Shown one piece after another: positions 31,001-41,200 of a DNA stretch of 64,000 nt. Location: the NCBI GenBank assembly GCA_001247695.2, contig LGRX02035207.1, positions 1 through 64,000 on the forward strand, given 5' to 3'. Source of the DNA: Cymbomonas tetramitiformis. Lineage: Eukaryota > Chlorophyta > Pyramimonadophyceae > Pyramimonadales > Pyramimonadaceae. Under the pieces are notes generated by a model. The model was not told the origin of the DNA, ran no database searches, and saw only the letters and a program-made list of their open reading frames with translations. Every line of letters begins with the position of its first letter. The first letter of the stretch is position 1. The position numbers and the translations under genes are program-made.

Positions 31001-34000
31001 GCGGACCCCTCGAGCGGACCCCCTCGAGCGGACCCCCTCGAGCGGACTCCCTCGGCGGACCCCCTCGAGCGGACCCCCTCCCGGCCCGGACCCCCTCAGG
31101 CGACTCCTCGAGCAGCCCCCTCCGGCGGACCCCCTCAGGCTTCGACCCCCTCGAGGCGGACCCCCTCGAGGCGGACCCCCCTCAGCCCGGACCCCGAGGC
31201 AGGACCCCCTCCCGGCGGACCCCCTCCCAGGCCGACTCCCTCAGGTGGATTCCCCCAAGGCGGACCCCCTCGAGGCCCCGACCCCCTCGAGCCGACCCCC
31301 TCGAGGGCGGACCCCCTCGAGGCGCGGACCCCCTCGAGCGGACTCCCTCCGAGCCGACCCCCTTGAGCGGACTCCCTCAGGCCGGCCCCTTGAGCGGACC
31401 CCTCGAGCCGACCCCCTCGGCGGACCCCCTCAGCGGACCCCTCCCGGGCGGACCCCCTCCGAGCGGACCCCCTCAGGCGGACTCCAGCCGACCCCCTTGA
31501 GCGGACCCCCTCGAGCCGACCCCCTCGAGCCGACCCCCTCGAGCGGACTCCCGCGAGGCGACTCCTTTGAGCTCATCGATGCATCTGCCGGTGGAAGTTA
31601 GCATTTTTTAGTCTGAAAGTGAGACTGGGACTATGCTTGCACCTTCAGCTGAGACTGAGGGGAACTTGCATTGACATCGAGACTGCGACTGAGACTGCGT
31701 GACCGAGGGAAATCTGCCCTGGCATCGAGACTGAGACTGGGAAACTTGCATTGGCATACGGCAACTTAGTCATCTAATGAAACGGGGCGGAATTGCTCTC
31801 AAACCTCTCGACGATCGCTCGACAGTAAATTTCAGTCATTCGATTGCGAGCACAGACTCAGAAAGAAATCGCAGCAGTCAGATCACGCTTATTTCTCGTT
31901 TCCGCATGACACACTTAACTCTGCCGAGCGGTTTTTAGAGTGTTAAGCGCTGCCTAGCAGTGTGTTAATAACGCACAAGTTAGTAAACATGAGCGTAATT
32001 TCCTTTCACAACTTATCTCGAATAGGTCATACTAGTGGGTTTAAACGTCTGGAGACCAAGCGCGGCTTCATTAGCCGCAGATTCGCTAACGCCATTCCCG
32101 CGGTGCGCTTGGGGCCAAGCGGACCGCGGGATGCCATAGCGCGTCATGACTTGCATATTTAGGCACGCAAGTTATGTTAACTTACTAACTTAAGTTATAA
32201 TATCATAAAACGGTGTGCTAGGTAAGCTCATTTGAGCGCGAAATGTTCAGATGGCGGGCGGTGACCCGTTATCGGAACTGGCGGGTCTATGTCTTATATA
32301 TGGGAAGAAACCCTATCTAGTAGTTGCAGATGGTCTGTTGAAGAAACTCAGCGCGGGGAATAGCGTGACTCCACGTTCAACCGCATCTAATGTACAATGA
32401 ATGTTACTTAGAAAAAGTAGCTTTCCGCAAATTCGTTTCTAATTCAGTCCAGCCAATTCGCCACGCTGAGTTTTTAGCCTTTGACCAGCCCAACTAGGGG
32501 GCGTTGACCCCGGTGTCAAAAACATTGGTGCTGCAACCCCGCAAAATTTACGGTATCTGACGGTCTGAGATGTGGTTTATCAGTTTTCCGTGAACACTGA
32601 TCCTCGGATCCACGAAATCATTCTATCGGTCGGGGTTTCGGACTGTATAAATTGATAGCAATTCCGCCCCACTAAATATGGGCGTATGTCTGGGTATGGC
32701 ATCGTAATTGTGACTGAGACTGAGACAGGGGAAATTGCAATGGCATCGTGACTGGGACTGAGACTGAGCATCAAAGCGGCGCAGAGACTGAGCGCGACTT
32801 GGATGGAAACTAAGACGGAGACGGAAACTTAGAAAGTGGGAACCTGACATACTGCACCTTCAGACGATGAGTGACGGACTTTGCGATTTGAAGTCGAATT
32901 GGGGCTTGTATACCAACTGTGTCTGGGATCACGCCTTAAACTACGACTCCGGCTTGGTTGTGGACGTTACCTGTGTCTGTGATCACGCCTTAAACTACGA
33001 CTCCGGCTTGGTTGTGGGCGTTACCTGTGTCTGTGATCACGACTTAAACTACGACTCCGGCTTGGTTGTGGACGTTACCTGTGTCTGTAATCGTGGTTGT
33101 ACCTGTGTCTGTGATCGGGGTTGTACCTGTGGCTGGGATCGGGGTTGTACCTGTGTCTGACTACGGCACACTCCCTGTTGTGTGGGCCCCAGAGTGAGAC
33201 TGAGGGGATGGGTACTGGCAATGCAGCCAGGCTGAGACTGAGGGGTTGGGTGCTGATTCTGCGACAGGCTGCACAGTACGTGCACCGTGCGATGGTGGAT
33301 GAAGATCTCAAGGTGAAGATGCACTCGTCAATCTGTGCTGCACAGCTCCCCACACGTCCTCGAGCATCTGGCGGAATATTCTCGCTGATCTGCCAGCTAG
33401 ACCTCTCATCTGCCCCTCTTTGGGCGTGTGCGAGTCACGCCTGAGGCAGCTGACCTACTTCTGCTAGGGGAGCCAGCGTATGCGGGACACGGGCTCGGGG
33501 ACTGAACACTGATGCCAGCGTGTGCGGGACACGGGCTCGGAGACTGAACACTGATGCCAGCGTGTGCGGGACACGGGCTCGGGGACTGAACACTGATGCC
33601 AGCGTGTGCGGGACACGGGCTCGGGGACTGAACACTGATGCCAGCGTGTGCGGGACACGGGCTCGGAGACTGACTGATGCCAGCGTGTGCGGGGCACGGG
33701 CTCGGAGACGAACCCTGATGCCAGCGTGTGCGGGACACGGGCTCGGAGACCGAACACTGATGCCAGCGTGTGCGGGACACGGGCTCGGGGACTGAACACT
33801 GATGCTGCCAACGTGTGCGGGACACGGGCTGGAAGACTGAACACTGATGCCAGCGTGTGCGGGGCACGGGCTCGGAGACTGAACACTGATGCCAGCGTGT
33901 GCGGGACACGGGCTCGGAGACTGAACACTGATGCCAGCGTGTGCGGGACAGGGTTCAGTTGCTTTCAGAACAGTTGCTGGATGTGCTTGCTGGTGCCTGG

Positions 34001-37000
34001 CAGTTGACTAAGGTTGCTGCGTCACGGGCGGTTGTTCGGTGACAGAGCGGAGAAGGCGCTGTGCGAGCGGCGGTAGGCAGCGCGGCCGAGGCTCTCTACC
34101 CGGTGTGCTCTCCTTTTGGTTGCCCGCCTTCTGTATACGCTGGCTGGCTCGAGGGTGTGCACGTGAGGATCTCTCGCGAGTATATGTGATGATGGCAGTG
34201 CCATCATGATCGGCACAGGGGGATGCGTGCCTGCCATCACAAGCAATGCATGCATAGATTCGGATGGCGTTGTACAAAATTCAATGAGCAGATGACGTAT
34301 TACTGTCACCAGGGCGGCCTATGGCACGTGTGTAATTCAGAGCGGCCTATGGCACGTGTGTAATTCAGAGCGGCCTATGGCACGTGTGTAATTCAGGGGC
34401 GGCCTATGGCACGTGTGTAATTCAGAGCGGCCGATGGCACGTGTGTAATTCAGAGCAGCCTATGGCACGTGTGTAATTCAGGGCGGCCTATGGCACGTGT
34501 GTAATTCAGAGCGGCCGATGGCACGTGTGTAATTCAGAGCGGCCGATGGCACGTGTGTAATTCAGGGCGGCCGATGGCACGTGTGTAATTCAGAGTGGTT
34601 GGTGGCACGTGTGTAATTCAGAGCGGCCGATGGCATTCGCCGTGAAGGGGTCTCTGTTCATGGTGTCAGGTGGGTGATGCAGTGTCTGCTCCAAGGCCCG
34701 AGGTTTACATCACCACCAAGTGCGCCCCCTAGCTGAAGAAACCCCACTTTCATCTGAGCCTGCGAGCAGGGCCAGCCTTCAGCCTGACTGACGCCGGCAG
34801 AGCCAGCCTTCTGCCTGACTGAAGCCGGCAGAGCCAACCTTCTGCCTGACTGACGCCGGCAGAGCCAGCCTTCTGCCTGACTGACGCCGGCAGAAACAGC
34901 CTTCTGCCTGACTGACGCCGGCAGAGCCAGCCTTCAGCCTGACTGACGCCGGCAGAAACAGCCTTCTGCCTGCCTGACGCCGGCAGAGACAGCCTTCTGC
35001 CTGACTGACGCCGGCAGAGCCAGCCTTTTGCTTCACTGACGCCGGCAGAGCCAACCTTTTGCTTCACTGACGCCGGCAGAGTCAACCCCAAAGCACCTGG
35101 CAGTATGCGTAGGAACAGGCAGCAGGGCCTGGTTATGCATATACACTGCAAAGTCAACGATCCATTATACGAGACTGCCGTATTCCATTGGCACCTCCGA
35201 AGGTCACGCTGTGGATTGGGCTACACTGATGGCCAACCAGGAGCATTGGCACCGTGTGAACTTTAGTCAGCGCGGTCATCTGTGCCGAGGTTCCCCCTAG
35301 CATCGGAACAGATCGTGGATGTAATCTGCGCCGAGGTCCCCCCTCGCATCCAAACAGATTGTTGATGTAATCTGCGCCGAGGTCCCCCCTAGCATCGGAA
35401 CAGATTGTTGATGGCTTTAAACCCTGGATGAATACAGCATCTTCTCTGTGCTGAAGGGCGCAGTGTCTCGGGGGTGAGTTCAAAAGGGTGGGGAAGTTTC
35501 CCGATACGGTCGAGCAGTTGGCTCAGGCCCATCTAGACAAGGGCGATGAGGTGCCTGATATCCTTAACCCTCAGACCCTCACGCCCTCATTCAAGTGATA
35601 TGCGGCCTCCCTGGTGTTTAACAATCTCACTGATGTCGCTTAGTCTACTTGAGGGAGAATCTGCCAAGTGGTGGCCACCAATCCGGGTGCTTGAAATCGG
35701 AACATGCACGCCTGAGATGCTGGTTAATAGGAGCCGCGACGCCGCCCAACCCCTGTGATGCGACGCCGGATCGCACACGTGGCGCGCGCACAGCTGCGCT
35801 TACTTCCCAGGCCAACCTTCCCCCCTGGCCGACCTCACTTCTTTGCCACCTTTACCCCAACGCTCTCTCCTGCCTTCCCGCTCACCATCCTCCATCCCAA
35901 GCCGCGCCCGTCCCTGGGGAGCCGTGCGCGCGCCATCCTCCATCCCAAGCCGCGCCCGTCCCTGGGGAGCCGTGCGCGCGCCATCCTCCATCCCAAGCCG
36001 CGCGCCTCCCTGGGAAGCCGTGCGCGCGCCATTATATGGCAGGCGGACGCGGCTACGCATTGAGGTCTGACATGGAGGCGAGGTGGAGTGACAGGTGTCG
36101 TCACTGGTGACGGGGGAATTTTATCAGCGAGTGGTCCCCGGGTGGGCCCGGTCACCCGCCCACCACGCGATGCTGCTGAAAATCAACAACAGGCCCGATG
36201 AGGTAGGGTGGCTCCGGGCACGATTCCTCCTCCCCGATTAGCCACCAGTGCTGGCGCTTCCTCGGCATGGTGACGGCTCATTACAGGCTCCGTATTCGTG
36301 TGGGAATGAACATCTTATGCTCACAATGCGGCTGATGGTACACAGGCAAGGGATCAAGCACGAGTGGCGCTGTGCAGCCCTTGGTGGACCCTTGCTCCAT
36401 ACACGTACGCCGACATGGTGCGCATCACACGCCCCGCACTGGCGCTGTGCAGCCCTTGGTGGACCCTTGCTCCATACATGCGCGCCGCCAGCTTCAGTAC
36501 GTGGACGGAGCGGTCGCAGAGGCGCTCAGATGGCTCAGTGAGGCCCAGGGGGTCCCATTCTTCACGAGTGAGCTCCGGAGAATCCAGACAAGTGTCTCGA
36601 AGTGTGTGCTGAATCCTCTTTTTCATCTGGGACCTGGCCATCTTGAACTTGATCCCTGGTGAGGTTACATAGTGCAGCCGAAGAACTTTTCTGCGGCATT
36701 CTCGTGGATGGATCACTGGCTGGCAGAGAAATGATTTCAAGAATGACCGCACATGCATCCCCAGCGCAGACGAATGACACAGTCATGCAGAGCTCTTGGA
36801 CAATTTGCCCAAGAATAAGGCAGTTCTGAAATCGTCGGCGCAACGATCAGATCCCGCTTACAGTCAGCACAGCACAGTGTCTTCTTTCATTTCAACATAA
36901 CGTTTATAGAATCTTTGGAAAAGCTCAGTTTCAGGGACGGGGGAGGAGGGGTGGGAGGGGGGTCACATCCGACTCATCGTTGTGAAATGTGCATCTTTAC

Positions 37001-38273
37001 ATTTGCGGTATGATGCGTCGACAGTATGCATTCAGTTCTGTCTGAACCATTGCCAGGCAGAATCGACTTGGGCAACACCGTACACAATCATGTCAACCAT
37101 ATTATACGGTACAGTGTACACATTTGACTAGGATGTCTCACGGGTAGGTTTTGCCTTGCTTCCCCTCGCTGGGGGTGCTGACTGCCACGCTCTGCAGCAT
37201 TGCGGATGTTATCCCAAGCAAGCAAAGAATAGTTCATGGCCACGGTGTCCCTCGCTGCTCCGCCAGGTGCCCCAGCGGCCGTGCGGGTGCTTTCAACAAG
37301 TGCGGTTCTCCCGAATCTCGCCGGGGCGGCGACGTCTGTCGCTAGGTGCACATGTGGAGTTACGGAGCTGTTCATTGCGCTATGGCCACCAATCATTGAA
37401 AGTCCCTGACGTGTGGAGGGGATCGCATCGGGAGCGACGGGGGCATGGAGTCGCAGGCTGAGCTGGCGGGATTCGCGGACAAGGCAGTGGAATGGGTGCA
37501 TGACACGTTGCATGCCGAGATGGCCATCCGTGACGCGCAGCAGGCAGGAATCCCGGTGCCGGCCGGGCAGGATGTGGAGCGCTCCCCGGAGCAGGTGCTG
37601 CCCAAAGTTCTGCCAGCTCTTGACCCGAAACTAAGACTCGGTGCCAAGACAGTCATTTCGGGCATGCAGTCTCCTTGTGTGCACCTTTGCCTGGGGCGTG
37701 GCATCAATGATTTAGCGTTCTTAGCAAACGTGGCGCATGCTTGAGGTCCGTTGATTTCCTCAGCGTTGGTTTGATTTGATGAGGCTGGAGTTGGGTAATG
37801 GTTTTACACGACGTGGGGAGACTCGGAATGATTATCACCAGATTGCGCTCGATGACATTGAGGCAATGATGAACTTGATGTCAGCTGACAGCAATTGCAA
37901 TTGGGACCGGTGATTTCCCTCCTGTGATTGATTATTAAACCTTCTTCATTGCTCTCGACTCCTTCTTAGTCTGTCTTGAGTGTTCCTTATGCTGGAGCCC
38001 ACCACCCTGTTTTGATTGGTTGTCAAGCCACCTTAATTACCCTCACATGCCATCGGAGTGACGATGCGGTGCATTGGCCACACTATGTGGCATCGAAGAA
38101 GGATGACGCGCTTCTGAAATTGACATGGAGAATGTGGAGGTTTGAATTTTGGCATAGTATGCACTTGAGCAATGCTTGCTTGAACTTGCAGGATTCGGGC
38201 CGATCTGGTGGAGAAGTACATGCAGGCGGGAATGATCAAAGTGGCGCGGTTTATCCAAGCGGCTGGGAATTAA
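28094..38273 (+). CDS. Multi-exon host gene: conserved plastid-lineage-type protein (approximate span)
   Basis: Exons splice in phase at GT-AG sites into a coherent protein. Firm exons: 29,276-29,392 (PELLNVLQAQGQELVPPSQR, GLHPLVIPL), 29,770-about 29,832 (VTGLLRWASAPDPDQDLPVV), 33,268-33,312 (AAQYVHRAMVDEDLK), about 35,464-35,550 (GKFPDTVEQLAQAHLDKGDE), 36,095-36,202, 36,346-36,417, 37,764-37,909 and 38,192-38,273 (ends FIQAAGN, then TAA). Probable exons: about 36,498 (YVDGAVAEALRWLSEAQG) and about 37,445. The start at 28,094 is tentative: that 80-residue segment is rich in Ser, Arg and Thr, poor in acids, and looks like an organelle transit peptide, with a donor GTGAGA at 28,335. Joined, the exons resemble an uncharacterised protein I associate with plant and algal plastids; I cannot name it. 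Some exons between 29,840 and 35,460 are surely missed. Introns are filled with minisatellites. Confidence 0.7.
29276..29392 (+). CDS. Exon of the + strand host gene (GLHPLVIPL segment)
   Basis: 39 codons between acceptor TGTATGCAG and donor GAG|GTGATC. It contains ELVPPSQRAGLHPLVIPL and ends DPETKE in phase 0. The next exon continues VTGLLRW in phase 0. Confidence 0.75.
29770..29832 (+). CDS. Exon of the + strand host gene (GLLRW segment; 3' end uncertain)
   Basis: It begins after acceptor TTACGCAG and reads VTGLLRWASAPDPDQDLPVV. The frame stays open to about 29,910, so the donor could be further on. Confidence 0.65.
30236..30660. repeat. Intronic minisatellite, about 33-bp unit
   Basis: About a dozen degenerate copies of AACGTGGGGCCTA followed by ATCCGGAACATGCCCT. 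Many copies are truncated. Confidence 0.85.
30787..31565. repeat. Intronic minisatellite, 14-16-bp GGACCCCCTCGAGC unit
   Basis: Roughly 50 copies, interspersed with GCCGACCCCCTCGA variants. Long Pro/Arg/Asp/Ser frames appear in several phases because the unit lacks stops; they are not genes. Confidence 0.9.
31758..32697. mobile_element. About 940-bp insertion with inverted subterminal repeats
   Basis: A GAGACTGAGACTGG / TTGCATTGGCATCG low-copy repeat on the left (31,610-31,757) resumes on the right (32,703 on). The break is flanked by GGCAT at 31,753-31,757 and 32,698-32,702. Inside, GGGGCGGAATTGCT (31,784-31,797) is matched in inverse at 32,657-32,670, each about 26 bp from its end. That symmetry suggests a non-autonomous element with a 5-bp duplication. 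No coding frame; superfamily not assigned. Confidence 0.45.
32918..33160 (+). repeat. 54-bp tandem repeat, three copies, then 20-bp units
   Basis: Three copies of a unit with CGACTCCGGCTTGGTTGTGG at about 32,918, 32,972 and 33,026, followed by shorter GTTGTACCTGTGTCTG units. Confidence 0.85.
33268..33312 (+). CDS. Short exon of the + strand host gene (QYVHRAMVDED)
   Basis: 15 codons, AAQYVHRAMVDEDLK, between acceptor CTGCGACAG and donor AAG|GTGAAG. Surrounded by minisatellite DNA. Confidence 0.55.
33473..33955. repeat. Intronic minisatellite, about 42-bp unit, eleven copies
   Basis: Unit contains GATGCCAGCGTGTGCGGGAC and ACGGGCTCGG. Unit lengths near a multiple of three give long repetitive frames on both strands. 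Confidence 0.92.
34310..34634. repeat. Intronic minisatellite, 28-bp unit, about twelve copies
   Basis: Unit GGCCTATGGCACGTGTGTAA followed by TTCAGAGC. Copies are directly adjacent with no spacers. Confidence 0.92.
34762..35082. repeat. Intronic minisatellite, 31-bp unit, about ten copies
   Basis: Unit CTGACGCCGGCAGAGCCAGC followed by CTTCTGCCTGA. Confidence 0.92.
35280..35412. repeat. Tandem repeat, about 46-bp unit, three copies
   Basis: Unit contains GCCGAGGTCCCCCCTAGCAT and GGAACAGATTGTTGATG. It ends shortly before the exon at about 35,464. Confidence 0.8.
35464..35550 (+). CDS. Exon of the + strand host gene (FPDTVEQLAQAHLDKGDE)
   Basis: Reads CLGGEFKRVGKFPDTVEQ onward and ends DKGDE at a donor GAG|GTGCCT, phase 0. 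The 5' end is approximate (acceptor GGCGCAG assumed). Confidence 0.7.
35886..36032. repeat. Tandem repeat, 48-bp unit, three copies
   Basis: Unit CATCCTCCATCCCAAGCCGC, starting at 35,886, 35,934 and 35,982, within the intron between the exons ending 35,550 and starting 36,095. Confidence 0.9.
36095..36202 (+). CDS. Exon of the + strand host gene (LVTGEFYQR...NNRPDE)
   Basis: Exactly 36 codons between acceptor GAGTGACAG and a strong donor GAG|GTAGGG. It reads VSSLVTGEFYQRVVPGWARS and ends MLLKINNRPDE. Phase 0 at both ends, matching both neighbouring exons. Confidence 0.8.
36346..36417 (+). CDS. Exon of the + strand host gene (ALCSPWWTLAPY)
   Basis: 24 codons after acceptor GGTACACAG: ARDQARVALCSPWWTLAPY, then YADM before a GTGCGC donor. 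About 40 bp of it are duplicated 75 bp downstream (36,441-36,478) in the same frame, so the real 3' boundary is ambiguous. Confidence 0.7.
37764..37909 (+). CDS. Exon of the + strand host gene (IALDDIEAMMNLMSAD)
   Basis: It starts after acceptor GATTTCCTCAG with RWFDLMRLELGNGF and ends SADSNCNWDR with the last codon split (CG|GTGATT). The final exon supplies the missing G, giving NWDRIRADL across the junction. Confidence 0.8.
38192..38273 (+). CDS. Terminal exon of the + strand host gene
   Basis: After acceptor TTGAACTTGCAG it reads IRADLVEKYMQAGMIKVARF and ends IQAAGN, TAA. The helical C-terminus looks like a TPR-type end. No clear polyadenylation signal was identified downstream. Confidence 0.8.
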
Positions 38274-41200
38274 AGAAATATTGTCTTGAAGAGTAACAAA
38301 CGTAAACAAAAACACGGTTGTTCATCGATGCTTAAGCCCTCTACCTCTCATTATGGATTGGGACACGTATCTGTGGTGCGTGAACTTGGGTCCACTAGGA
38401 TCACCTACTAACGATTAAACTGATATACTAGCTACCAAATGGGATACACTCTGTATCCAATGCATATGGAATTTGAAGGGTATTCGCTCAGATGAGAGTA
38501 CGCATGCTGTACAGGCAGAGCCACCGCTTTGGAACTGCCCGATTCCGTTTTCGACGTGAGACTAATCGAGTTATTGCTAAGCACGTTGTAGGGAATGCGT
38601 GTTCATGAACACAAAACAACTACACGAGTCAAATACACGTTTCGAGTGGATTGGATCACGACACCGATCGTTGGGAGCAGGATGCGGTTGCCTCAGCCCC
38701 CCTGCGCTTCGGGTACATTGTGAGATGCGTTTTGCATATCCCAGCTTTTGAAAGGGATGAAACCGCAAGTTAATTTTCAACTTGCGACTTGCCAGCTTCT
38801 GCCTCCTCTTTCGTTACGCAATAATCTTCTCCTCGTTGTCTTAACACTGGGGTCCGTGTGCATTCTCATGCCCCACGGATGACCGTGGGCACTCCGATTC
38901 TTGAATTTTCTTTCTGAAAAAAAGTGTCAAGTCTCGCTCGGCCGTGGTGATGGAAGTTTGCGCGCAATCTCCTTCATGATTCACTGCCACTAGGAGCGGA
39001 TTTATTCCAGCTTGCGGATGAGTCTGCGAGTTGCGATAGGTGTAGCGCCACTTCTAGAGTTCCTGCGAGTCCGGTGTGGCAAGATTGCCTTTTGCAGTCC
39101 GGAAGCGCGCGCGCAAGCCAACACTCGCGTTGCTCACAGCTTGCCTGAGGTGTATCTCAGAATTTATAAATGAAAATGATTTCCTTGACATATCGTTAGA
39201 TTATCTTATTAAGCGAGCGCGAGGATGACGAGCGCGAACGGATTGAGGGCGGAGTCCCCGCGTTCGGATGGGAAGCGGGAGCATAGGGGGTAAGGATAGG
39301 GTAAACCCCCTCCTTTCATTAGGCGGCAGCAGCACCCTGTGAGCCCCAGTTTATTTCTTCCTTATTTTGGTTAATTTTCGATGGACCAAGGACCCGTAGT
39401 TGTCTACTACGAACTACGGTAGCATTAACTATCTTTCGCATGATACAATCAACGGTGAACATTCGATTGATACTTGTGTCGGTTGCGTCCTTATGAGATA
39501 GATGTTATGCGCGGATACGTTTGGGGCCGCCGTATGCGATGGTACGTATTGATACACGTATATGGGTTTCACCGTATGATAGCGGTGTGAGCGATACGCG
39601 TATCCGGGGATTTCTCGGGGCTTCGTTCCCGCCTTTTCGCGTGTCTAGCAGGAAAGCCGATATCAAGAGCTGAAGGAAAGGTAGAATATATCGTCGGAAA
39701 CAATATGTTGTGAAATAACATAGCAGTGTGTGAGATATCGTGATATGCGATACCGTGATATGAAAAATAATCTGAGTGAAGTCCGCTAAGAGCTCTGAGA
39801 TCACGCACTAGCATCACAAGTCATACGTCGAGGGATGGCATCCCTGGATCAGTGACTAGTGTGACACTACTGACTACTGAAATACGAGACGGCCCACATT
39901 ATTTAGAAGGTGGGCCGGTCACCAGGTACTCGATGTGGCATGTGGTCCGCCAGTGTCATCATGTGCTAAAGTCTGTATCCATATAAGTACCGCATCGTCC
40001 TGTCGCGGTATCAGCACAATCAACATGGCGGGGTGCGGTACGCTCCTTGTGGGGTGCCCGCACCACTTCCCAGTGAGGTGCCTGCTTGTGGGGTGCGCGA
40101 CACCGCCGCCTTGTGGGGTGCCAGTACCGCTCCCCGTGGCGGTGGGGTGTCAGTGCCGCACTCCCGCGTGGGGTCGTGCCAGTGCCGCGCTCCCCGTGGG
40201 GAGGTGGGGTGCCAGTGCCGTTCCCGCGTGGGGTGCCAATACCGCATCCCTGTGGGGTGTCAGTACCTCTCTGGGATGCCAGTATCTCTGCGGGGTGTCA
40301 CTCCCACCTGACCTCGTTATGAGCTTCTCTAACTACGCGGGGCAAAGGCTCGCATACGTCGGTTAGAGGGTCCCGTATGGTGCCACGTATCGATACGCGT
40401 ATCCGGGTTTTGCCGTATGGTATCACGTATCCCTATCGCGTATCTCTGTGACGTGCCACATTTCCAGAATTTTCCTCTACCTCCCCACCCCCAGTCGCGA
40501 CGCACACGTACAGCTCACGGCACTGGGTCAGCAACCCATATATCTGTGCATCCCCCAGTGCCCCCCCCCTGCATGCACCCACCTCCATATCCATAGAGCA
40601 CTCTCCATAGAACACGCTTTTGTCACCTGGCAGCAGAACACCCCCGCACTTTCCACAAAGTCCCCCACTCGATAAACCGAGTTTGGTGGGCATTGAAGGG
40701 TTGAGGGACCTCGCTCAAGTCCCCAATATGGACACTGATACTTCATAAATATCCAATAGTTGCCTACCATGGCAGTTATGGATATTTCCGCCCTCATACT
40801 GATCCCATACTGCTAAAAACGAATTCGCCCTTACGGTGTTAAAGCTTAAAACCTCGCAAAGTGTTTGCTTGGATTGTCAATCAATGTCTGTTGCATACAT
40901 TCGCTTATTTTGAAAGAATTGGAGGTCTCTGCCGAAGAAACGTGTGGAATTGCGAGTACGAGGCGTAAACACTTTCACCGGCGCGGAGTTGACCACGCCG
41001 TGCATTTCATTTTTAGCCGAATCGAATTCTGAAAAGTGTGGTCTAAGGATCACCATAGGGTGTGCAACCAACTTTTGGATTGGCGATTGACAATAGTCCA
41101 CACTTAAATTCACTCATTCAGCGCCCAAACCACCATATAAAATCGCTAAAATTATTGAAAACACAATATTTCGACAATTTTCACCAGAGATCTCATTAAT

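Noticed and set aside
30649..31601. Pro/Arg/Asp-rich ORFs of 95-222 aa
   Set aside because: Produced by the stop-free GGACCCCCTCGAGC minisatellite; several frames are open at once and none has a unique domain.
33406..34007. Repetitive ORFs on both strands over the 42-bp minisatellite
   Set aside because: Near-triplet unit length keeps frames open by chance; the region lies in an intron of the + gene.
34310..34634. CRISPR-like array with 28-bp units
   Set aside because: Units are directly adjacent without unique spacers, no cas genes, and the genome is eukaryotic.
35154..35483. 109-aa minus-strand ORF
   Set aside because: Mostly built from the 46-bp tandem repeat and antisense to the + gene.
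37976..38191. ORF with VASKKDDALLKLTWRMWR as an exon of the + gene
   Set aside because: It can be joined in phase, but splicing directly from 37,909 to 38,192 gives a better sequence (NWDRIRADLVEK), so this piece is probably intronic.
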